64,000 nucleotides of DNA from Kappaphycus alvarezii. Its lineage: Eukaryota > Rhodophyta > Florideophyceae > Gigartinales > Solieriaceae. The translations under genes were made by a program, and so were the position numbers. Numbering within the stretch: the first letter of the stretch is position 1; each line of letters begins with the position of its first letter. The notes under the pieces are model-generated. The model saw only the letters and a program-made list of their open reading frames with translations. It made no database searches and was not told the DNA's origin. Location: contig NADL03000002.1 of assembly GCA_002205965.3 (NCBI GenBank), positions 744,001-808,000 on the forward strand, in the 5' to 3' direction. Shown here in pieces: positions 37,188 to 48,128 of this stretch.

Positions 37188-37418
37188 ATGCCCGCTCAAG
37201 TCAGCAATGACCGTCTCGGCAAAGACAATCGATTAGCCAAACTAATTAGAACGAAGGGTCCCGGGTACCTCCTCATTGCTTTTCTATTATCCACATTAGG
37301 GGGTGGGATCTGGCATTCCGGATTCTTCGCCAACCGGGTAGCGACTGGCATTGCCGCACGTGCTTGCAAACAACAAGAAAAAAGTATATTATTATTTATT
37401 ATATCACCGGCTCAGTAG
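37188..37418 (+). CDS. Small hypothetical protein with one membrane segment
   Basis: A real ATG at 37188 opens a 76-residue frame. The first 23 residues are polar with several Lys/Arg, followed by a hydrophobic stretch (GYLLIAFLLSTLGGGIW, residues 26-42) that could span a membrane. The last third overlaps AT-rich DNA and probably reads beyond the true coding part. I do not recognise a family. Confidence 0.25.
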   Translation: MPAQVSNDRLGKDNRLAKLIRTKGPGYLLIAFLLSTLGGGIWHSGFFANRVATGIAARACKQQEKSILLFIISPAQ

Positions 37419-37679
37419 TAAGCGAGGAAGTGTCTCCCAGTGCGTAAACTGGAAGCTCCACGGAACTGCACATCCATCTTCGCCGCCGGTTACGCCGATA
37501 ATGTTGTACCTGCCTTTACTTCTCAGCAGTAGCTCAAGCAGCCCCTTCCTGATACGGCGATACGTCTCCAGTTCATCTGTTTGTACCATATGCCTGCGTA
37601 CATGCAGGTTTGCTAGCCCCATGCATATTTTAAAGTAGTCGTCGTACCCGGACTTGCTCAATCTCCACTTTGCTGACAT
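37404..37679 (-). CDS. Small hypothetical protein
   Basis: The ATG at 37679 opens a 91-residue frame with ordinary amino-acid composition (SAKWRLSKSGYDDYFK, then ETYRRIRKGLLELLLRSKG). It is convergent with, and slightly overlaps, the plus-strand frame ending at 37418. No family is recognised. A chance frame is possible. Confidence 0.25.
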   Translation of the reverse strand: MSAKWRLSKSGYDDYFKICMGLANLHVRRHMVQTDELETYRRIRKGLLELLLRSKGRYNIIGVTGGEDGCAVPWSFQFTHWETLPRLLLSR

Positions 37680-37699
37680 TATAGATCACAACTCACACA

Positions 37700-39051
37700 T
37701 CCTTCCAAAATAGTTCCTGACTAGAAATCGATCCGATGAAACACGGTCGTTTATCGCCTGTTCACTTCTTGATAAATATCTATTCTGCGGTTTGATTTCG
37801 GGCTACCCAGTCCTCGTAAATTCACCAATACCTTGATATCCTTTATCTGCCAAAAGCAGCCCAAAACTGCAAATACTACTCCGACAACTCCCCAAATCCT
37901 CTCTTGTCTCTTATGAACTATTCTTCTTTAGATTTTCAGCTTCAAAGTCACCGCTCTCTTGAAAAATCTTCAAATCTGGAGTAGAACCCGAATTTTTCTT
38001 GAAACAGCCAGTGGCGAGCCCATTCGGTAGAAGAGAAACCTCTGTTTGAATCCGTAAAGCTTATGCTTACCGCTAAAATATGCTTTTATTTCCTGCACAC
38101 TACCACCAGGTCTAGACGCCAGCTGAAAGGTAGTTTCTGTAACGTATCTAGCATAAATATAGTATCTGCATAACGTCCCGTCATTTTTTTTAGCATTTTC
38201 ATGCTAAATTGCTCAAAAACTAAATCCACTGCTCCCTCAAACATAAAACCAGTTATTGTTTCGACGAAAGGATTGATTAAACTCCCGAATGATGGCCCCT
38301 TTCTCTCAAAAACCCATGCTGGAAAATCTCAATGCCCCATTTTTAACAACCACAATAATCATAAAAAATGCATTCTTCGCCCTAAAATCACCTTTCCAAC
38401 CCCAACCTACATTGTAGCGCATTAATATGAAAAAAGAAAAAAAGACCCCAAATATAATCAAGCTCTTGTGGATTAATGTTGGTTATCTTGAGATTAGGGT
38501 GCTGCGACCGGCCTCGCAGAAGCGTCGAAGATTGGGAACGCGGTGCCATTTTCCTTGCCGGAGTCCTGGCAGTCGTCCCCATTGTACGCGTTGATTTGTG
38601 CATCTCGCCTTATCACAACCTCTACTAGAAGAAAAAGCCTATGCGAAGCCTCACTGATGCTGATTGAGCTGGGAGGAAGGGGAGCAGAGACGCTGTTAGA
38701 GTGCTAAGGGCGGAAGACTGTGACATTGTAGGGACTGTGTGATGCTGAGGCGTAGCATTGTGGGAAGACTACAATTTTGGTCATTCTCAGGAGTTCAGAG
38801 TACTAGATTTGGGTTTTAGACCGTATCAATTGTTGAAAAGACAGTCTTTTCGAATATTCGTAGATCGCAGAAATGTTGCGTGTCTGTTTGATTTCGTGCT
38901 AATTTTCATCTAATATTAAAATTTTTTCTGTAAGCTGATATTTTTTCTATTACGAACTGTACCTTCAAATGTGGAAATTTGGGTGATTTAATGTTTGAAA
39001 GATATGGTCGCGGTGGCCTGGAATATCCTCTAGTGTGACCACTAATACCTC
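37700..39051. other. No convincing genes
   Basis: Low-complexity AT-rich DNA with short motif-free frames lies up to the target-site duplication of the Harbinger element at 39052. Confidence 0.4.
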
Positions 39052-39403
39052 TTAGAGCATCTCTACCCATGGATCTATTTCCTAAAAGTTTCGACTTATA
39101 GAAAAATGAAACTCTACCAATAATTTCTATTCTAATTGCTTATATTTTCCCTGAATAGCATGCGAACTAATTGTATTGAAACTCAGAATACAGCAAAAAA
39201 TCCCTCTGTTCTATTTGACAATTGTGACAACTGGCAGCACAATTGGCTAACACCCCTGCGAAGGGATCAAAATCTACTCCGACATGGGCATGAAATGATG
39301 AAAAGTTCACATCGACGCCAGTGAGAACAAATTTTCTCAAAAGAACGCAATCTCATCATGGCTGCAGCCTTTTCATCAACCTCAAATACGCAGAAGGATC
39401 AAA

Positions 39404-39634
39404 ATGGGGAGTGGGAAAAGCTGGAGCAACGAAGAAAACAAGACTCTTTCACGGGCTTGGATAGCCACGTCGGAGGACCCGCTTGTTGGAACAAATCACC
39501 CCTCACGAGCCTTTACAGACACCCTGCGCAGGCGGTTTGCAGGAAAGGGACCCTGGCCGGTAGTGACTTGGATGGATGCTATGGAAATCGCACTGCATCC
39601 AGCTGCAAGTCGCACTTCGACTCCTTTCCGCTGA
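39404..39634 (+). pseudogene. SANT/Myb-like second ORF of Harbinger 1
   Basis: The frame has KSWSNEENKTLSRAWIATSE, DPLVGTNHPSRAF and RRFAGKGP. This is the trihelix-type DNA-binding domain that accompanies PIF/Harbinger transposases. In that family the partner protein brings the transposase to the nucleus and to the ends. It breaks after about 50 recognisable residues, and later fragments run in other frames to about 40120. Confidence 0.7.
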
Positions 39635-40185
39635 TGTGCAGAAATCTTCTGTTGCTCTTCGTAAAGTTAAAGCTTGTAACCCAACCCGGGGTTACTGAGG
39701 ACAATAACTTTCGATGCTGTTGCAATCCATCTCGAGGAATCTTCCTCGATGGCTACAAACATGAAGGACTTCAGCAACGACAAGTGGGTTTCGTTTCATG
39801 CTTGAAAGCTATTGAGCACTCGCCAAATGGTCGCATGAAACTTCCAGACAGATGAACGCAAAGAAAGAGATGAGGAAGTCATGAATGTAACGCGAAAGCC
39901 CACGACAAGCGTCGAGGATGTGCCCAGTAAAGCAAATGTTGCGGCTGGTGCTGGTCTGGCGACCAGTTCGCATAAGAAAAGGTTTGCGCTCCTTTTGAGC
40001 GATACAGGAATGGGAACAAGAATTCCAAAATACTGCGCAAGAAGAATTGCGGACACAAGCAGTTAGATCGCTTGCACAATCTGCGAAACGAAACGGATGC
40101 TTTAGAAGAACGCAACATTAATAGCCATTTTTTTCCAGATGCGTCTATTTCCGGACTACGAGTTCTTCTCTGCCCTTCGCAGAAT

Positions 40186-41639
40186 TCACCTTGCTCGAGC
40201 GGTTAAGCATGAAAGGAAGCCGAGAAGGATGCGGTTATTGACATGAAAGCGGACACGAACAGTAACAACGGGGAATGTACCGACGAGCACACGAAAAAGT
40301 TTTACCAAATGTGTGAAGTTATTTAGTAGAGACGGTTGCCACCATACAGATGCCAAATATGCCCTCAAATCATGTTTCAGCGAGAAGTGATCAACAGTAC
40401 TTGTAATCCGTTTCTCTCGGGTAGCAACGATACTTACCCAAGCTCCCGCCGTCAATACATTTTCGGTTGAAGTCTCTAAAGCACCTCTAGATTGCCATTG
40501 AAACTGCTTTCCTCCCGTAAACATATGTCTTGATTCTTCTGCATACTGTAAAGCAAACATTCCGCCCTCGTAACTATCTCGTCGATACTATACAATCATG
40601 CTATGTAAGATGATGCACGCCTTCATAACGCAGTTAATATCTTCCCGGTACTACTACAAACGAACCGGCCTCTCTAGGATATCAAATCTGGCCAAAAGTA
40701 CGCCAAACGCTCTCTTCACATATTAGCGGACGCCTGTTTGAGCCGCAAAATAAAGTTTTTGCTTCCTTGATTCAGGTTCCTGTATTGTTTTCACGATGAG
40801 TGCCCCATTCGGACATATTCCATCAGAAAGGTAGTACTGCAGACAATGATCCCTTGCGTTGACATTGTATCGAATAGATGGCGGAAAGCGACCAGATATT
40901 ATTTTCTCTATGGTCGGAGATTTGTCTAGTATGTTTATGTTTTTTAATGGACCACGACTGCCACAGAAGACGTGCCATATCCAGAGTTCCCATCTGCAAT
41001 AGCTTCCATTACAATTGTGGGTGCTTTCCTCTTTCCCTTGTACTGACCAGCCCAGGCTACTGGACAGTTCTTCCATAGCCAATGTTGGCAGTCTATGCTC
41101 CCCACACATCCTGGGAAACCCCGAGCTGCAGTAATGGACATCATTGGCTTCAAGTCGTCTTGGGTTGGCTCTCGCAGATATTCAGATCCGAACAAGTCAA
41201 CAGTTGATCTACAGAATGCTTTCAAAGAGATAAGAACTGAGTCCTCTGACATTTGCAAATACTAATAGAGAGGATCGGTAGCCAAGTCATATGCCAGCAT
41301 TCTCAAGGCTGCCACAATTCGCTGTAGTGGATGAATTCCCGGTCTGTTTGTTCCATCCGATCGCCTCACAAACAATCCCGTCCCAATTATAACGTTGCAA
41401 ATCCGATTAAACACTGCAGGAGGCATTCTAAAGCGTCTCTTAAAATATGCATAGTACCTTGGATGCTGAACTAGATAATCGGTGTTGAGCCTGAGCATTG
41501 CGGCATCGAATTTGCGGATAATGTTTCCCCTTCTGCCCGGTTTCGATCCAAGCTGTGTAGAGGAATTAATATGTGATAGGTAACATGCCGGTGGCGATAG
41601 GGTATGACATTTTTTCGTCGTCAGACGAATCTTCATCAT
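40186..41639 (-). pseudogene. PIF/Harbinger DDE_4 transposase 1
   Basis: The first frame (41639-41262) holds the helix-turn-helix-like N-terminal part (RRFRMPPAVFNRICNVIIG, LQRIVAALRMLAYDLATD). The next (41258-40944) has FGSEYLREPTQDDL and GFPGCVGSIDCQHWLWKNCP, with the first catalytic Asp in SIDC. The third (41109-40723) has WIWHVFCGSRGPLKNINIL, where the second Asp of the usual NDIN block reads KNIN, and YLSDGICP. After a stop near 40722 comes VKRAFGVLLARFDIL, where the catalytic Glu of VERAFGVL reads Lys. Frames change and two catalytic positions are lost, so it is inactive. Confidence 0.85.
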
Positions 41640-41888
41640 CGGCCATCAAAATGTCGACACCTTCAGTCGTGGTGTCTGTGAGCCAAGCGAACGGCCTGAT
41701 ATAAAATGAGAACGAGTGCAGTGATGCGTAGAGATAAAACATCGATTTTATTTTAATGTTTACGAGTGGATAATTTCAATTGCTGAACACACTAAAAACA
41801 TTACAAGTGGCTCAAGAAAATAGAAAATAGGTCCAAGGGTAGAGATGCTCTTATCGCTTGATTCCCTACAATTGTTTGTAATGTTGGG

Positions 41889-43424
41889 TTGATACTGTAT
41901 CTGTTAGGATCGAAAAGTTCATCAAATGGTTTCTACGGTTTTCATTACAGGATTACACTACGTGTATACGCCTCGATCGGTTCGCTTCAATTCATGGAGA
42001 ACTTTCTCAATGAAAAAAATTGCAGGATGCAAAAACACGTTATCGCTGATCGACGGGATTGGGGATGCTCGCATCCGATTCCACCTCCACCGTGTTTGTG
42101 CCTCGGCATGCAAGCTACATCATGTGATGAAGCTAACACCGCCGAGTGCAACAAACGTCCTGGTAATGAGATTTAACAAAGAACAGATGTAATATTACTC
42201 ACGGTCAAACAACGTGCCGATGACAAGTGCGGTTCGACAGCAAGTGGCTCTTCCGTTACGCCTCGGAGGCCACGGATTCACACCCGTGGCAACGCTGAAT
42301 CTAGCGTCGTATGCGGCCAACGTCATCGACTCCGAACAAGTGACATCCCCCGATGATCCTAGCGTAGCCCACCACCCTGCACAAAGCTATGCACATCCTG
42401 ATACCCACCTTCTCGAGTTTTCCGACGACTCAACCCAAGCTTATCTGACGGACATGGTGGTCCCAAAAACGCTGAAAGCGGCCAATCTTGCAAACAAGCC
42501 AGATAATGCACACAGTATTTTGTATCGAGCCTGGTACAAGTCGGCAGCAAAGGTATTCTGGAAAGAAGACGAATGGGAGAGGTTCCCAAGCACTACGCTG
42601 CATACGAAAGCTGATATTCGGCGAAAGTTCAGGCGCCAGGCATACTTTGAGACGCCTGCTGCAGCCTTCTCACCGCACATCCGTCTGCGGTCAGCCGGAC
42701 CTAGAATGATGCTACGCCGCCACCTGGGAGTTCACGTGTTTCACGACACTGTGCCGCTGCAATGCGCGGAGTGCAACAGGCCCATGGACAACCGAGGTGA
42801 CCATGCAGCGGATTTTTGCAAAAAAGGGCTGGGATGGACTAACCGGCACAATGCCGTAGTGAAGGTATTTGGCCGACAAGTGATCAAAGCAGCAGGAGTC
42901 GGCGTCCAATATGAAGTGAAATACTTACTTCCCGGACTGAATGCACGGCCTGCAGACATTCTAGTGTACCCGAGGTCGGAAGAAATCAACACCTTGCCGC
43001 CCCCCCGGTGGCGTACGATGTCACAGTAACATCGCCATTCCAAGAGGGGTTCAAGTCCATTGGAGCGCGTGATGCGCGCACCGTTGCCAATACAGCGAAA
43101 AGGCGGAAAAATAGGGAGCTTTCCAGCAAAGTAGCAGCCGTCCGCGGTCAAGCCTTCCAAGGACGATTAAAACTGGGATGGAAGCTTGTGCCGCTAGCCT
43201 TCGACTCACTTGGATCGCCGTCTGCGACAATGTCGAAGGTAAGCGACGAATACGGGGCCGCTGTCGCAACTCGCAGCGGATGCTCTACGGGAGGAGTAAA
43301 GACTCGGCTTTATCAGCAGCTTAGTTATGCGATTTGGTCCACGTGTGCCGCGTCTGTATATGTCGCGCCCCACAACATGCATAGTTTAGCCACTCTATTC
43401 AAACTAATTGTATCAAGTTTGTTA
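41889..43424 (+). pseudogene. Retroelement polyprotein C-terminus with restriction-like endonuclease-type domain
   Basis: The frames 41926-42192 and 42214-43029 continue into 43008-43424 through a frame change in a C7 run at about 43002-43008. Blocks in order are: LIDGIGDARIRFHLHRVCAS; MTSAVRQQVALPLRLGGHGF; CAECNRPMDNRGDHAADFC, a Cys/His finger; TNRHNAVVKVFGRQV; RPADILVYPR; YDVTVTSPFQ. The RHNAVV ... RPADI ... DVTVTSP series resembles the PD-(D/E)XK endonuclease tail of R2-like non-LTR elements. The reverse transcriptase itself is not in this window. The reading frame continues to 43622, but its last 65 codons are Harbinger DNA inserted at 43425. Function is inferred from motif order only. 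Confidence 0.6.
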
Positions 43425-43774
43425 GAGCACCCCCACCGGTTGCAGCAAATGATAAAAATAGATAATTTTAGGTTATTTAGTAATTTGACCTGGCGTCGTA
43501 CCTTTCCCAGCGACAAATGGATAAATAGAATATTTACACTCGAGCTAAAATCGGGAGCTAGAAATGGCGAATATCGCCCCCGAAATACCCATTTAATAAA
43601 CAGGAACAACTTAATGGCGTGATGTCATTGGATGACAACTCATTTTCCAGACAATTTTGACAAGCCTCTCTCTTGGCTTTTCGTCACGAATTCGTTTCAC
43701 TCTCCCATTCGCCCAACTGGACTTCACCCTGCATATTATTTTCCCCGCCAATCAAATCCAAACAAAACGGTACA

Positions 43775-44455
43775 ATGAGCTCCCCTCCCCGACCTCAGCA
43801 ACCGCAATCTAGCGCCCCTCCGCACACATCCCCCCCGAAGCCACAGATGCGCTCACGAGGCTCAAACTATTCCTCACTTGAGGACTATGCGCTCGCTCGA
43901 ACATGGCTGAAGGCGTCCGATAATCCTACCGTTGGATCTGAACACAAGAATTTGTCATTTTTTAAGATGGTGTCAGAGGTTTACAATAAGCTGAAAACTC
44001 CTACAACGGAAGAGTGATCCCTGGAATCCCTGAAGATTATTTGCAAGCTTATCAACAAATAATGCATCAAATTTACAGGATGTGTCAATAACATTCGTAG
44101 ATCGAAACCAACTGGGTAAACTAAGATGACATTTACAAGATGGCCACAGCATTGTACAACATTGTGAAGATTCAGTCGGCTTCTGACAACTGCGGGAAGT
44201 CTTTTAAGTTTTTTTTTGGCATGCAATTTCTTAAAGGACCATCAATTTTTTTCTGGTGGTTGCGAGAGCTTTGTTCGTAACTCATGTGTTGGCACAAGTA
44301 ATGCTGAAACCGGTGCTGTCGTACTTAGCGATGAGAGAGATGTACAGAACACTCAATCCGACAAGCGCTCTGATGATATTCCGATAGGTCACCGTAAAGC
44401 TAAGCAATTGCTATCGAAAGCGGCGTCAGCTAAAATGAAACTAAAATTGGCTTAG
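43775..44455 (+). pseudogene. SANT/Myb-like second ORF of Harbinger 2
   Basis: The ATG at 43775 opens a Pro/Ser-rich N-terminus, followed by NYSSLEDYALARTWLKASDN and PTVGSEHKNLSFFKMV, the trihelix-type domain of Harbinger partner proteins. It stops at 44017. The expected C-terminal RPIGRKxAK-like block appears as DIPIGHRKAKQLLSKAA in another frame ending at 44455. At least two breaks lie between. Confidence 0.65.
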
Positions 44456-45065
44456 ATTGCTATTGATCTGTAAGAGGCACCCAATGAATCTCTGGAACTT
44501 CACAATAAGATTATGCTTTTCTCTAATGCCACTGAAGAATGAAGCAGTGCTGAAACTATTGAATAATTTAATCTTCTTCCCGCTAAAGCTCTAGAAAACC
44601 CAAAAGAGCTTCTGCCAATTCAGATTCCGGAAATGCCACCAAATTCTGATACCGGAAATGCGACATTTTCCTGTTCATTCCTTCTTGTTTCTTCTATTGA
44701 CGGAAAGGACTCCAACCACCAGTTGCAGGATGGATAGTCAGAGCACTAAATTTGGGGCATTGGGTAAGCTGTCATTCACAAGGAAGAACTCCCTTTCCGT
44801 TCCACAAATGGTCCATGACTAACTTACGAGTTTTGGCATATTCTATATCGCCCATGGTAAACGAATTTAGGTAACTCAAAGACGCAAGCGAGTCTGCAGG
44901 CAAAACAGTTCCATCGTGCAGTCGTTTTAAGGTGCCCCAAATGATAATAGCCTCCTCCCCGATTCAGACGTTATCAACAAAATCTTGTTCCTTAAACGCT
45001 CGCCCTTCCCTTTCTTATCGCTCCTCCACATCCATATTGTGAAGAATGATGCAGCATTTCACAAT

Positions 45066-46111
45066 TTAACTCATGAAAGCCTTTGACAAGTATCTACTAG
45101 GACGGGAAATAATGTACCACTTTACTTGCAGAACTCCGAAAGCCCTTTCGACATCCTTTAGTGCCCCTTCCTGACCTCTCGATAACAGTTTCTCCTTTTC
45201 AGTAACGGGTTCCCCAATAGTGTGCAAGAGGCATGGCCTTCCTGGATAGATACCGTCAACCATCCAGTAGGGTACGTTTCGTTTCTGACTGCATATATTA
45301 AATTACATCAATGATGGATATGTTCCGTTTTTATATTGGTCAGAATGGGAGAGCAATCTAGAACGTTGATGTCATTGCAAGAGCCCTGCATGCCGAGAAA
45401 AGGATGTCAATTCCAAAGCGAATCGTCTGCAATAGCTTCTAGTGTTATAGCAGGTACTCTTTCTTTCCCTCCAAACTGACCGTGCCAGGCTGTGGGACAT
45501 TTTTTCCAAATCCGTTTGCAACAATCCAAGCTCCGTAGCATTACAGAAAAACCACGTTTGTCTGATCTATGTAACAGTCGCTTTAAATCCTCTTTATTTG
45601 GAGCTCGTAAATACTCCTGCGAAAAGGAATCAACAAAAATACGAACAAACTGTTTAATGCAATCGTCTATTGTAGATGACCAAATGCGAAGATATTCGTC
45701 AACTGAATCTGAGGCACAACCATAAGCGATAACGCGCATAGCAGCAGTAGCTTTCTGAAATGCTGTCAGTCCGAGTTTACCTGTGCAATCGCGTCTTTTT
45801 GTAAAGTATGTATTGGCTTTGAGTACATAATAAATGCGGAGGAATAGCTTCCTCGAAATTCGAAAACGACGTGTAAAGAGAATATCGTTGTAGACAGGAC
45901 TTGCACTGAAATAGTCCTCATAAAGGCACTGCGCATCTTGACGGCGATTACAGTCAATATTTGGCGCTCTACCAGGCCTGGAGCCTCCCTTCTTTGATGG
46001 CTCCTCATCGCTGTCCGCACTCAGATATTCAATTGTGTCAAAGAGATCGTCGGAGGTCAGTTCTTCAATAACTCGATTCTGTTTGGCGGAAGGGAAATAA
46101 GAGTGTTGCAT
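45066..46111 (-). pseudogene. PIF/Harbinger DDE_4 transposase 2
   Basis: The long frame from the ATG at 46111 to 45407 (234 residues) is the best preserved Harbinger piece here. It contains FRISRKLFLRIYYVL, KATAAMRVIAYGCASDSVDE, FSQEYLRAPNKEDLKRLLH and LRSLDCCKRIWKKCPTAWHG, with the first catalytic Asp in SLDC, then ITLEAIADDSLWN. It is interrupted there. The C-terminal block KDVERAFGVLQVKWYII, with the catalytic Glu in VERAFG, follows in the frame ending at 45066. The part holding the second Asp falls in the broken stretch 45270-45407. Confidence 0.85.
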
Positions 46112-46379
46112 GCGGTGAAGGTATGAATGAGTAGGAGGGCCTTTCTAAGTGCGCTGAACTTAACCGGTGTGAAAACACGTCCAGGGTCAAGTAAGCAAAT
46201 ATTCATTTTTTTAGCTGGCCAACCAGAAATGCCCACGTTGAAAAAAATTTTGATCATTGGCTCAACGGGTGGGGATGCTCTTACAGTGGGGTATTCGAGA
46301 CTTTGCATGTTGCACCTGCATATGTCTGTGGTAAAGTAAGCCTTCCCGTGTATAGGACTAGGAACTAACCATGGACTAG

Positions 46380-46534
46380 CGTACTGTACTGTACAGTAGA
46401 ATTCATGTTGCAATTACAGTACTTCCGTAAGCAAAAGCCTTGCTGTAAGTCAATACCTGCAGTAATGCAGTACAGTACTTTGCAATTCTGTGAACAATCT
46501 GATTATTGTACAGTACTGTACTACCGTACTGTAT
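46380..46534. repeat. GTAC palindrome array upstream of the OTU gene
   Basis: Copies of GTACAGTAC/GTACTGTAC or near copies occur at 46380-46399, 46415-46423, 46469-46480 and 46507-46534. The array lies about 180-330 bp before the OTU start codon and just right of Harbinger 2. A matching array lies upstream of RAD17. A promoter role is possible but unproven. Confidence 0.75.
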
Positions 46535-46710
46535 GTTCCTCTTGATATTACATAAGACCGACAATCCTTCAGTTCAGACGAGTTGTGAGTTTCGGGAACA
46601 GTGACCCATCCCTTCCACTTTGCAACCCCCAATGTTTGACCAACCTCGTCTGTCTATTCTTGCGACCCGCCATCGTTCAGTGAACCTGTTTTCAGCAACG
46701 GCCGTCTTCG

Positions 46711-47952
46711 CCATGGGAAGAAGGTCCCGCGCTGCACGGGCCGGTACCCCCCACACAAACTCTGAAGACAAGGAACTTGATAGAGGCTTTCTCCCGTCTT
46801 CTTGAATCCAGTGGCCTTACTATTCGTGATGTAAGCAACGATGGCAACTGCTTCTTCCGAGCCGTCTCTGATCAATTGTATGGGACGGAAACCTACCACA
46901 TGAAACTTCGCGAAAGAGCTTGTAATTACCTTTTGTCTCATAAGGAACACTATCGTTTCTTCGTAGATGACGAACAAAGTTTCGAGGACTACGTTTCTGA
47001 GATGCGCAAAGATGGAATTTGGGCTGACAACCTTGAACTGCAGGCTATATCTATGGCATGCAATGTCAACATTCGTGTCCACCAAAGCGGCAAACCTTCC
47101 TACGACATACGCAACCATCCGGATAAGAATGCTAATGCTATACATATCTCTTACCATTTTGGTGAACATTATGCCTCCGTGCGACCTATTTCAGAGGCAA
47201 ATGCACGTACACCCGCACAGCACGAGCCCTCCCAGTTCCGGACGAGTTCCGAAAGCTCAAGACACGAGGACCGCTCGCCGCAACGTGAGCGTGCTCGTAG
47301 ACGTCCGCGCCATCGAAACACACCCGAGGGTGACGACATCCAGGCACTTTGGAGAGATGCTCATAAAGGGCATCGCGAGTTGTGTGCCTTGGTGGAAAGA
47401 ACTCGACGTGCAGCGAAAGCCATTCGACAGATAGAGGGTAATTCTCACGAGATAGAAGGGAAGAGGGTTATTGCGACACAGATTGAGAGCAATATGTCAC
47501 TCGCACGCGCCAGCCTCGAAAAGATGGGTGCCGACATTGACAATGGGAAAGCAACTCATCGCGTTCGTTTACGGAAAGCAGAACAGGAACGGCTTGAAAG
47601 GCGCCTTGCTTCCAATCCTTCTGAGAGCGATGGATTCTCGTCTTACAGTGAGGATGACTTTGAGAGTGATGGCCATTACAAAAGGGTAGTTCGGAGGAGA
47701 ACCGATACAATATTTGCAAGCCTCGACAAAATAGAAAATGCTGTGAACCTTGCCTTGCAAAATGTGACGGCTTTAGCAGCTGAGGTCTCCAGTCCAGCCA
47801 CTAAATCTAGTGGGCCCACCAAGCATCAGCGAGGAGGGAGGAAGAAAGCACAGGAAGCGAAGAAGCGGGAACGGAAAGAGCGTCGCAGGAAAGAACAGGA
47901 GCAACTGGCTCGGCGAGTGGAAAAGATCGAGTTATCCCCCGGTGCGAGCTGA
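46711..47952 (+). CDS. OTU-domain deubiquitinase, OTUD3-like
   Basis: The long frame from 46777 has a full OTU domain in residues 1-137: SNDGNCFFRAVSDQLYG with the catalytic Cys at 25, and GEHYASVRPI with the catalytic His at 131. The family removes ubiquitin from substrates, and OTUD3 is its closest look-alike by these blocks. After a Ser/Arg-rich linker come a predicted coiled coil (about residues 195-280), an acidic Ser stretch and a very Lys/Arg-rich tail. The long frame has no upstream ATG. An ATG at 46711 in another frame gives MGRRSRAARAGTP, and a one-base slip in the C6 run at 46747-46752 would join the two, so I set the start there. It is convergent with RAD17, with 176 bp between stops. 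It looks functional apart from that slip. Confidence 0.85.
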   Translation, partial: PWEEGPALHGPVPPTQTLKTRNLIEAFSRLLESSGLTIRDVSNDGNCFFRAVSDQLYGTETYHMKLRERACNYLLSHKEHYRFFVDDEQSFEDYVSEMRKDGIWADNLELQAISMACNVNIRVHQSGKPSYDIRNHPDKNANAIHISYHFGEHYASVRPISEANARTPAQHEPSQFRTSSESSRHEDRSPQRERARRRPRHRNTPEGDDIQALWRDAHKGHRELCALVERTRRAAKAIRQIEGNSHEIEGKRVIATQIESNMSLARASLEKMGADIDNGKATHRVRLRKAEQERLERRLASNPSESDGFSSYSEDDFESDGHYKRVVRRRTDTIFASLDKIENAVNLALQNVTALAAEVSSPATKSSGPTKHQRGGRKKAQEAKKRERKERRRKEQEQLARRVEKIELSPGAS

Positions 47953-48128
47953 ACGACCTTGACATCTCTATTTAAGACCGCCCTGGCCATCAGCAAATAC
48001 CTGCAATAGTTAGGTGAAGGCCGTCTTCGACTTTTCCGGACATATCAACTAGTGCCCACACGATAGTGAAGCACAGGGAATTCCAGCCCCTGGCGAGTTT
48101 ACTTATTGCTTAAGACTTATTCTTGGTT

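Larger units (their letters stand above)
39055..41850. mobile_element. PIF/Harbinger transposon 1 with TIRs and TTA target duplication
   Basis: The left end reads GAGCATCTCTACCCATGGAT from 39055. The right end, read inverted from 41850, is GAGCATCTCTACCCTTGGAC, so the terminal repeats match at all but two of the first 20 positions. TTA flanks both ends (39052-39054 and 41851-41853), the 3-bp duplication typical of PIF/Harbinger. Inside are the two expected genes in convergent orientation: a SANT/Myb-like ORF (+) and a DDE_4 transposase (-). Length is 2796 bp. Frame breaks suggest it is no longer autonomous. Confidence 0.92.
43425..46280. mobile_element. PIF/Harbinger transposon 2 with TIRs and TTA target duplication
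   Basis: The left end GAGCACCCCCACCGGTTG at 43425 pairs with the right end, read inverted from 46280, GAGCATCCCCACCCGTTG. The similarity extends inward through AATGAT.AAAAT. TTA flanks both sides (43422-43424, 46281-46283). It carries a SANT ORF (+) and a DDE_4 transposase (-), convergent as in element 1. Length is 2856 bp. It sits inside the endonuclease-tailed retroelement frame, so it is the younger insertion. Confidence 0.92.

Noticed and set aside
46620-46805. Separate small gene before the OTU gene
   Set aside because: Its last part reads like the N-terminus of the OTU protein in a shifted frame, with a C6 run at the junction.
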